A stretch of DNA of 64,000 nucleotides from Deroplatys truncata. Lineage: Eukaryota; Arthropoda; Insecta; Mantodea; Mantidae. Every line of letters begins with the position of its first letter. Within the stretch, counting starts at the first letter, position 1. Positions 56,790 to 64,000 of the stretch are shown piece by piece. The position numbers were made by a program, and so were the translations under genes. The stretch lies in the NCBI GenBank assembly GCA_030765065.1, contig CM060988.1:176927065-176991064 (forward strand), written 5' to 3'. The notes under the pieces are model-generated. The model was not told the origin of the DNA. It did no database searches and worked only from the letters and a program-made list of their open reading frames with translations.

Positions 56790-57535
56790 ATCTGCTTATT
56801 TTAAACGCTCTCAACAATGTTCTAAGAAACAATTGACGGCAAATTTCTGTGATAATACCCAGAATAGATGTAAGACTTAGGTGCAAACAAGAAACCTGTG
56901 ATTAGAACGCTATCTCTTCTCAGTCATGGAGTTATCAATCCGCCCTTGTAAATCATAAATCGGGCAACATCTGCTCCCCCCCAGGTAAGCATGCTGTTTC
57001 ACTAATTCATTGTAATCCCCTTTAGAAGCCCTTGAGACATGTAGTAATAAATTCTATATTTTTATACACTTATTGGGTCACTATGTAAATGTTTAGGACC
57101 ATACTGGTCATATTAACCCCTTCCTTCTGGTCATGTACTTTAGATGTTAGGCAACCTTAAGGACCTTCCCTTAGTCTTGGTCTTCTTTCCCATGTGAGTC
57201 GCTATACCCAGTAGTTTGAGACACACTGATCTCCTGCCACCTGTGAATTAGTTACTCCCTTTGAGATCCCTCTCAGCTACCCTCCTTTATCCGCAACATT
57301 TGTTGTAGTGGCCTGAGTCTTGATTGCCAACATCTCCTTATCCCCTTAATTGCCACCGCAATATCTGATGTGAGGCACCTGATTCAGTATTTCACACCCC
57401 CTTTCAACCCTCCGTAATTACCACTGCTACAATATTAACACCTCACTTATAACAATATTGGTGAATGACATTTCAGTATAGTAATACTTAGCTTTTTCAA
57501 AACAATTCTTCATTCCCACAATATCATATGTAGAC
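56790..57535. other. PSMD1 intron, unassigned part
   Basis: No repeat family or RNA recognised. Confidence 0.4.
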
Positions 57536-57539
57536 TTAC

Positions 57540-57755
57540 CGCAACATGAAGTAGTTTGCGTATTGCTTGATTGTTGCCAGTGCCGCAGTATGCCATGGCA
57601 AGAGTGTACATGCCAGAACGACGGAGGATGGGATCCTTATCCTGACACAGGCTGGTAATCAGGGGGTCTGCTTCCTCCAAGCGCCCATACATTGTCAAGG
57701 CGATGCCCACAGCTAAGCCTCGCAAGATCTTTTCATGCTGTGTTTCTTGTGCATA
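57540..57755 (-). CDS. PSMD1: PSMD1/Rpn2 exon C
   Basis: 72 codons, phase 0 at both ends: [40 protein letters not shown] and [20 protein letters not shown] are followed by [12 protein letters not shown]. The acceptor TTTTTTATAG and donor GTAAGT are canonical. Two proteasome/cyclosome repeats are visible ([14 protein letters not shown] and [14 protein letters not shown]). They stack into the toroid of Rpn2, which joins Rpn10 and Rpn13 and the base ATPases in the 19S particle. Similarity to human PSMD1 is near 80 percent by eye. Codons are intact, so the gene is likely functional. Confidence 0.95.
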
Positions 57756-57759
57756 CTAT

Positions 57760-59255
57760 AAAAAATATTAATACAGTTATGCATAAGTATTTGTGAACTA
57801 CTCGCTTGCTACAAATAAAACCTAACACAAAGACCAAATATAAATAACATTTCTTAAAAACAATTGTCTGTAGCTGGTTGCAAGTAATTGAGGATGAAAG
57901 GAATCCTGCAATAGATATATGGAAACTTAATAAAGTGAAGTGATTAATGACGATAACAATATTAATAATAGTCAGGTTTAATCATGTCAGAATCTAGCCG
58001 AGGATGGGGCAATCACCCCGAAAACGCGTTTCTATAGTACACAAGCTAAATGCTGCCCATGTGGTTGATGACCTCCAGGAAAACCTTGCTCCACTAAGCA
58101 ATTTATGGGCCCCATTTATTACCTGGAGACACCCAGAGGGTAGTGTCTGTTATTACCTCCAATTAGGGAGTGATAATGTAAATCACGATGGAACGAGAGG
58201 ACCTACAGCTTTTACCGTGAACTCCAAACTATGTTAGGCCTGGGGAATACTTCACATGAGCTAGTCAGAAGTAAAAGCTTGAATAGGGCCAACTTAAAAT
58301 CACCACTCCAAAGACAAGAATCAAGCCATGGATCCTCAGCACAAGGGCCGTTAATGAAACCACTAAGCCAACCCAGCACCCTTACAAATATATAAAGTAA
58401 TTCAAGAAATATATCAGCTTTACTGACTGCATATATTGAAAAAATTAATTCCGAGAAAAATACACCTTTACTTTTGGTTGTAATTTAATGGCAATCGTGA
58501 AATCAAAAAATTTTCTTGCGACTGTCATCTGAGACTGTTTTAAACACCAATTCTCTCATCTGGTGTTATCTAAACTATTACGAAGAAGGAAATGCAAAAC
58601 ACGGTACTAAAATTAAATACACAACAGAAAATGCTTGACTGAGTGGTTGACAGCTAGAGACCATCTTCTTGCTCCACAGGCTTTAAAAATGCATTATTTA
58701 AAGGAACTAGGGGCCATAAATGTTTAAGAATGGATTGTGTGCAAAAAATGAAAAATTTAATTTTGCATGTTTTTTTTATCAATTTGGAGTACCCTCTTCC
58801 CTTAAATAAGTGAAACTGATGTTGCAAACAGCAAATCAGTTTGTGATTCTTCTACTTTAGCTTACTAGCTGTAAAGCCCCCTGTACATGATCAAGCTTGT
58901 TTTTCAATTCGAGTTTACAAGAAAATTTTTCAAACATTTAACAAGACCTGACATCATAAATGTCCATTTACATAATTTTCTTTTTCCTAGGGCAAACTGA
59001 ATGGAATCAGAACACACTGATAATTTGTCACGTACAAACTAATTTACTCTTAGCATCATGTACGCTTTGTCAGCTTTCATATAACCTAATCAGTTTACAA
59101 ACGACATCCCTTGCACAGGTAGCATTTTTTGTTTACTTTTTGCTTTGAGTCATGTTGCAGATTTTGACTCCTATTTTATTCACCAAAGTTGTTAAATTAT
59201 TCACAAATCTTTGAATGTTTAAAGCATGTCCTTGTTTGCTTTCAAGACTTTAACA
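57760..59255. other. PSMD1 intron, unassigned part
   Basis: Mostly AT-rich. The interval 57985-58400 is less AT-rich, with an open frame of 77 codons (58004-58237) and no known domain. It may be an old repeat. Confidence 0.4.
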
Positions 59256-59258
59256 GTA

Positions 59259-59738
59259 CAGGGTTATTCAAAAAGAATGAACAGACTTTACATATTTATT
59301 TTTAATGAATGACAATAGATAGTGACACGCACGACACATCACTGAATAGAGGAACGTTCAAAATTTTAAGCCCCACCTATTAGTTCCATTCAGTGCCTAC
59401 AGCGGCACTATGTTTGTTTACGAGAAAATGGCGATGCCACAGGAAAAGTTGTTTTGTGTGCTGCATTATGCAAAGATGAATCATTGTTTCATTGCAGCGT
59501 ACATTTCGTTGCAAGTTCAACAACGAGCTGCCTAATTTACAATTGCTACAATAATGTCGTAGAAGCACTGTCAGAACAGCACTGGTCGTCCTCTCATAAC
59601 AAATGGTGCTCATTTTGAACACATAAAATAAAACTTTAAACTTTTCTCTATTCAGTGATGTATTGCATGTGTCACCATCTATTGTCGTTCATTAGAAATA
59701 AATATGTAAAAATTGTTCCTTCTTTTTGAATAACCCTG
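59259..59738 (-). mobile_element. mariner-like deletion derivative with long TIRs
   Basis: TIRs of about 95 bp begin CAGGGTTATTCAAAAAGAA, with TA on both sides (59257-59258 and 59739-59740). Inside, on the plus strand, MAMPQEKLFCVLHYAKMNHC and ISLQVQQRAA (N-terminal helix-turn-helix remnant) and NGAHFEHIK (C-terminus) are kept, while the middle of the transposase is gone. It is a MITE caught while still showing its parent. It lies in the PSMD1 intron. Confidence 0.85.
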
Positions 59739-59849
59739 TATTGTAAGCAATTTGACAAGAAAAGTTGCGACAACTCTTGGAAAGTCTTGTAAAGCACTGA
59801 ATTTGACAAAAATTTGATCGTGTACAATCAGTTTAAGTTTTCTACTTAC

Positions 59850-60038
59850 TGCAACCATATCCTCTATGGCTTGTGTCGCTTTGGAACCCAGCATAACCAT
59901 TCCCATCGATATTCCTGCAGCTTCCCCAGTCACTGCATCATCCTGATACAGGTTGAACTTCAGTTGCTCATATACATCCTGTCTGTTGGTACCCATGGCA
60001 GCCAATCCCAGACCCAAACAACCTCCATGTCGCACCAT
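59850..60038 (-). CDS. PSMD1: PSMD1/Rpn2 exon B
   Basis: 63 codons, phase 0 at both ends: [40 protein letters not shown] and [20 protein letters not shown], then MVA. The acceptor ACTTACAG and donor GTAAGT are canonical. The ATG is internal; the exon joins QNE of exon A (QNE-MVRHGG, SND-IVRHGG in human). Two more proteasome/cyclosome repeats ([12 protein letters not shown] and [14 protein letters not shown]) are present with the small-residue pattern of the toroid helices. Confidence 0.95.
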
Positions 60039-60260
60039 CTGTAAGTTTAAAAATCAGTTGAAATGCTGTGCAATTTCCTTCTGCAGTGATAGTATTTTGT
60101 TTGTTCTTTCAAAGTAGATGACATGCAATGAATAAATGTCTTCCCAAATTAGTTCAAATACAACAAAAATTATATTAAGTAAAAGCAAATGTTTTATTCT
60201 CTAATGCATTTTTTGAACTTGAATAATTTAGACATTTAAATTTTTTCTTTCCATTTTTAA

Positions 60261-60590
60261 TTCCTCTATCATTTAACTATAGTAAGTAAGAGGAAGTATT
60301 ATATTTCACCCCCAAAAAACTGCCACTGGGGTTTTGCTGGAAATATGTGTTTTGAGGCTCCCGGAAAAATAAATAAATAAATAATAATAATAAAACACCA
60401 TAGAAAGAATACTACTCGTGAAAAACAAAATCTTGGATAAACATTAAACTTGGTATTTCGGCTCAGCATCCACCAAACGTGCAACATGAAGATTTCTAAG
60501 AAAATTCCCCACACCAAACTAACCTTTGCATGGATATTGTTTTTAAATTTTAAATGTTCTCAAAAACGGCTGCAATGATTTTGAAGGGCA
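60261..60590 (+). repeat. DE1 5' half, old, in PSMD1 intron
   Basis: Plus-strand fragment with AACTATAGTAAGTAAGAGG and ACTTGGTATTTCGGCTCAG. The microsatellite is replaced by an AATA run (60367-60392). Confidence 0.65.
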
Positions 60591-60599
60591 TTTTTTTTC

Positions 60600-61250
60600 A
60601 AAAACCAACACCCGCATAATGCATAGTTTTGAGACATCAGATTTTGTTAGAACACTGTAACTGTAGATATCGTGTTTTTTCTACCACTTCTGAGTAACAG
60701 AAATCGGAATATGAAAGAACCACTATAACCATTAGAAAGGCAGCTACTTAAACAAAACAAATGTACATCTCATTTTTGTCAAAACCTGCTCCTCAATTAC
60801 TTATATTTAAGATGGAATTAATTAATCTTCCACACAAGCCGTGTGTTGGACAAGGTTGGAAAGGTAAAATAAGACAATTGCGGCAATTTTATAAATTTCT
60901 TTAAAGAAGCTGTTAAATCAGATTTAATTTTTATACTATGTCTGATCTCTGCGTAATACTAACTTTGGAAGATCTTTTGGAATTTTCTCATGAACTTTGT
61001 GTGGTAAGTGAATGCTTTGAAGTTTTCCTTTTCTTTTTCTGCTGTTGGAGTGGTTACTCTGATATCCGTTGCTTTTTTTCTAATTTCTGTAATTTTATAT
61101 GCACCAATTTCACTTACCCCCCCAACGTTCATAAAATTGTCCAACGTTATAACATCATGCTAGCCCCACAAAATCAGCACCGTACAAAAAACATAATTAA
61201 ATCAAATAGATGTGTTGTAACACCTTCTTCAAAAAAAAAACAGGAATTTG
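60600..61250. other. PSMD1 intron, unassigned part
   Basis: No repeat or gene recognised; short open frames only. Confidence 0.35.
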
Positions 61251-61254
61251 TAAA

Positions 61255-61620
61255 TTAGCTGTGGAGATTACAAGAAAATAAACGTAGGAACTTTGAAACC
61301 TGTCTCAAGAAACATCTTAGACACACAAAGTACAACCACACAGAAAAATCAGCAGCCACAGAACTGAAAACAGCATCCATCTCTTGAAACAAGTACAAAG
61401 ACCAATAGAACTTGAAACGTGGGAGAAGATTTTCACGAAAAAATATGAGGCAACACTAATGAGTTTTGAAATCCCTGCCAAAGAAAACCCACTTCAGAGG
61501 TCCAGTAGGAGAGCTTCAAGATTTCAGAGGGAACAAATCTAATTATTCTGGCCGTCAAATGTAGCTGATGATGCACACAATGTCTGTGAAACATGTTCTA
61601 CATGTATGTAAAAAATTAGT
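61255..61620 (+). pseudogene. Penelope-like element C-terminus, decayed
   Basis: LKKHLRHTKYNHTEKSAAT, then KQVQRPIELETWEKIFTKKY and MSFEIPAKENPLQRS match the C-terminal region of the other two Penelope-like fragments in this window (SLWEKIYIKKF..MNFEIP). A frame change lies between the two blocks. No flanking repeat was found. Confidence 0.7.
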
Positions 61621-61643
61621 GACGCACTAAGTGTTAATTTAGG

Positions 61644-62501
61644 GTCAATTTTACTTAAATAAGTCTTCATGTTGCATCTTTGGAAGGACTGAACTTAATA
61701 CGAAGTTTGATATTTACATGACTTTTCGTTTTCAAGTTATGCTATTCACATACACACAACTTATGGGAGGGGAGAAAGGGGTTAGTTAAAGGTTTCTGGA
61801 AAGAAGTGAGGAACAGAGTGGAAGATATAGAGAAACAAGAATTATTTCAAAGTGTGGAAGGAAAGAAAACTTTGGAACTATATAGACAATTAAAGGTGGA
61901 CTGGGGAAGGGAGAAATATGTGGATGTAGGTAATAAATTAGTGAGAGAAGAGTGGGCCTGGTCTAGATTAAGTGCACATAGGCTAAGGGGAGATAGGAAG
62001 GGAGCGAATTTGAATAGGTGTCCTCTTTGTGGAGAGGCAGATAATGACTTGCATTATATAATTGAATGTGAAGAAACTAAGTTGTGGAGAGATCAGTTTT
62101 TGCCTAAAGAATGGGAGAATGTTAACAAAGAAGTATTAAAACTTAGGATAATGAAAATACAAAAGGAGAGGGATATAAACAGAATAGGAGAATATATGGG
62201 GAGAGTAAGAGAAAAATGGTTTAGAAAACTAAAGCAATATGAATTTGTTATGACCCATCATGCATAAATAACCACAGTGTTAAAATGCATGATGGACTAA
62301 AGAAAAGAAAAGAAAAAAAAATAGCAACTCAAAGTAATGTATTAAAAATTGTAAGATTTTTGTATAGCATTATGGAAATAAATACATACAAAAATGCTGC
62401 TTTTTTTATTCATTGGGCCTCAAAACATTATTTCTGGTAAAACTCGGTACTGTCTAGAATGCAATACCTCCTCTACCTACTATGCACATGGTAGAAAAAG
62501 T
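61644..62501 (-). repeat. DE1 copy interrupted by a LINE
   Basis: Minus-strand DE1 at 61644-61761 (to the CACATACACACAAC region) and 62389-62501 (AAAAATGCTGCTTTTTTTATT to GGTAGAAAAAGT). Together they are the right-hand part of DE1. Confidence 0.75.
61762..62388 (+). mobile_element. 5'-truncated LINE 3' end inside DE1
   Basis: It sits between two adjacent DE1 parts. Its 3' tail is A-rich (GGAAATAAATACATACAAAA). Open frame 61806-62267: RNRVEDIEKQELFQ, SRLSAHRLRGDRK and CPLCGEADNDLHYIIEC (C-terminal zinc knuckle), ending FVMTHHA. It belongs to the same or a sister family as the LINE at 54223 and is open through the whole remaining part, so it is rather young. Confidence 0.82.
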
Positions 62502-62647
62502 AACAAACCCTAGTGGGTAAAGAAAATAATTTTTGGAACTGCTAACAAAACAATAACCAATTCCCACTTCTAGAGAGATAACCGGCAGCCTGTGAAAGTG
62601 GCAAACAGTGCTATGCACACAACTTCTCACTTTAAATAACAACTTAC

Positions 62648-62900
62648 CTCATTCTGTCCATCCTTCAGCTGACCTAAGAGGTAGTCTGTTATACCAGTTC
62701 CATGATTGGCATGGATAAGACCAAGAGCGTACAGGCCACCACCCTCAGAATAACCAGAGCTGGGTCCAACTTCTCGTGGCAGGTAACTCTGCATCAGTGC
62801 CAAGGCTTCTTGTTCATGACCGCGATGTATAACTCCTAGGGAAGCTGTGGCAGTCAATTTAGCCCAATTTGTAGCTCGTGCAAGCCACTCCAAGTTATCC
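62648..62900 (-). CDS. PSMD1: PSMD1/Rpn2 exon A (first exon seen)
   Basis: One base of a split codon, then 84 codons: [60 protein letters not shown] and [20 protein letters not shown], ending GQNE. The acceptor CTGTTATAG and donor GTAAGT are canonical. [15 protein letters not shown] is a proteasome/cyclosome repeat and [17 protein letters not shown] another. Human PSMD1 has RLEWLSRATNWAKFTATASL here. Upstream exons would lie to the right, beyond the window. The protein is part of the 19S regulatory particle base, in nucleus and cytosol. Confidence 0.95.
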
Positions 62901-62901
62901 C

Positions 62902-63180
62902 TATAACAGATAACAAATTAATCAGTATCTATGAAAGAAATGCCAGATTTTAATACATTGTCCCTGTAAAATAATACTGAAATGTGCTATAAAATGGCAC
63001 ATCCACACAATGACAGAAACTTTACAGCAGATATTTGAATTATGATGATATTTCAGCAATAATTTCAACTTAACATGCAAAAACAGTTTCCGAGTTCCAT
63101 TACAAAAGAAACTATAAAATTCATATAATAGTGGAACATCATGCCAACATAGAGCTTATTGAACAGATGGCCACCATGTT
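62902..63180. other. PSMD1 intron, no feature seen
   Basis: AT-rich intron sequence between the exon and the next DE1 fragments. Confidence 0.4.
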
Positions 63181-63185
63181 TTATT

Positions 63186-63246
63186 GCTTTCTGTACCTCA
63201 TACATAGTAAGTAGAGGAAGTATTGTATTCTACCCACGCTGAGAGT
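63186..63246 (+). repeat. DE1 5' tip fragment
   Basis: CATACATAGTAAGTAGAGGAAGTATTG is the DE1 start region; it breaks off after about 60 bp. Confidence 0.6.
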
Positions 63247-63261
63247 TCGCCAGAAAAAAAA

Positions 63262-64000
63262 ATCTAATGTGTTGCACTTTCTCTACTCTTGTACAAACTA
63301 TTTTTACAAATGCTTATTCTTCATCTACTTCATGTTAATCTAGATAAACGTTTGCAGAAACGTTTCTTATTGCTAATTTTCTTATAGGTGCAAGGGGAAT
63401 AGGGTAGGCTGTAAGCGATAATCAAGTCTTTTAAGAGCTGGTTGCTATGTGGAGCATTTCATTCTCTTTGTATGTCCAGTACATAAAAAACCAATAACAA
63501 ATTCGGATTTAGAAAAGTATAAGTACTGGAAAATTCAAACAAATAAGAAATATCTTGGAAATGTTCACAATATATAAAAAAAATTTATATAACATAAATT
63601 GTGTGTTTTGCTGGATCTACACGTTTTGTGTACAAAACTTTCATCTATCTCTTACGTTTACCAGTTATGCAAGAGTCATTCATAATGAAGAGAGCTTTTG
63701 GAGACATTCCCAGAAAATTCAAGATACACATTTCATTTGTCATTAAACGTATAGTATTTTAATCAAAATCGTTAAGAGCCATTTTTGAGAAAATCAAAAA
63801 TTTTTAAAAATTTTCCATGTAAAGGGTAGTTCGGTGTGGGGGGATTTTCTTGAAAATCTTTGTGTCGCATCTTTGAAAGATACTGAAGCTAAACATCAAG
63901 TTTAGTATTTATCCGACTTTTCGTTTTTGAGTTATATTATTCCAGGGCACAAACACATACATCCACACAGACACATACGTGGAGCTTTTGCTAAAAATGC
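63262..64000 (-). repeat. DE1 copy running off the window
   Basis: Minus strand from AATCTAATGTGTTGCAC through the middle of the element to the CA tract, where the window ends. Moderately diverged. Confidence 0.85.

Noticed and set aside
58004-58237. 77-codon frame in a PSMD1 intron
   Set aside because: No recognised domain, no splice context and no second copy in the window; reported only as unassigned.
59380-59622. Minus-strand 80-codon frame in the intron
   Set aside because: Lies inside the deletion-derived mariner-like element and runs antisense to its transposase remnants.

Overview
The window is AT-rich, repeat-laden nuclear DNA of an animal, almost certainly an insect. The only clear host gene is PSMD1/Rpn2, the large regulatory subunit of the 26S proteasome. 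Four consecutive coding exons lie on the minus strand (62648-62900, 59850-60038, 57540-57755, 55785-55849), all with canonical splice sites. Introns are 1.7-2.6 kb and packed with transposable elements. The exon after 55849 was not found in the remaining 55 kb to the left, so that part is either a very large intron or lies beyond an exon I missed. The species cannot be fixed from sequence alone; TCAGT-type initiators, mariner, Penelope-like and tRNA-derived SINE families fit an insect with a large genome.

Most of the window is one dispersed family, here called DE1. A full copy is about 840 bp, runs from ACTTTCTCTACT to a CATCAGAT end, and has a variable CA microsatellite inside. About 30 whole or partial copies occur in both orientations. 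One copy (27158-27989) sits in the RNase H reading frame of a LINE. Removing it with one copy of a 5-bp TTTTT repeat restores the frame, which gives its ends and target-site duplication.

Other mobile DNA: a mariner (12356-14748) interrupted after seven codons by an LTR-element-like insertion; two Tigger/pogo copies in opposite orientation (47524-48671, 51407-53018); two HTH-type mariner-like remnants and a deletion derivative with long TIRs (59259-59738); at least four tRNA-derived SINE families, several with target-site duplications; I/Jockey-like LINE 3' ends (26540-28150, 45700-47033); two LINE 3' ends with a C-terminal zinc knuckle (54223-55365, 61762-62388); and three Penelope-like fragments with GIY-YIG remnants, one in an inverted arrangement around a DE1 copy.

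The most unusual content is a family of three related loci: copy 1 (15361-18030, +, interrupted), copy 2 (23563-24620, +) and copy 3 (44895-45345, -). They share a promoter block and a leader. Copies 2 and 3 have two heat-shock-element-like arrays at matching distances (about -45 to -70 and -92 to -116), then a TATA box and a TCAGTC initiator. Copies 1 and 2 also share the 3' end with an AATAAA signal. Between leader and 3' end, copy 1 carries an array of about nineteen 36-bp units that read as a 12-residue repeat (VTVKTEQNHVSE-like). Copy 2 has almost none of the array but keeps the same terminal peptide. This looks like a heat-inducible, rapidly evolving repeat-bearing transcription unit, or a mobile element with a heat-shock promoter. 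I do not recognise it as a known family.
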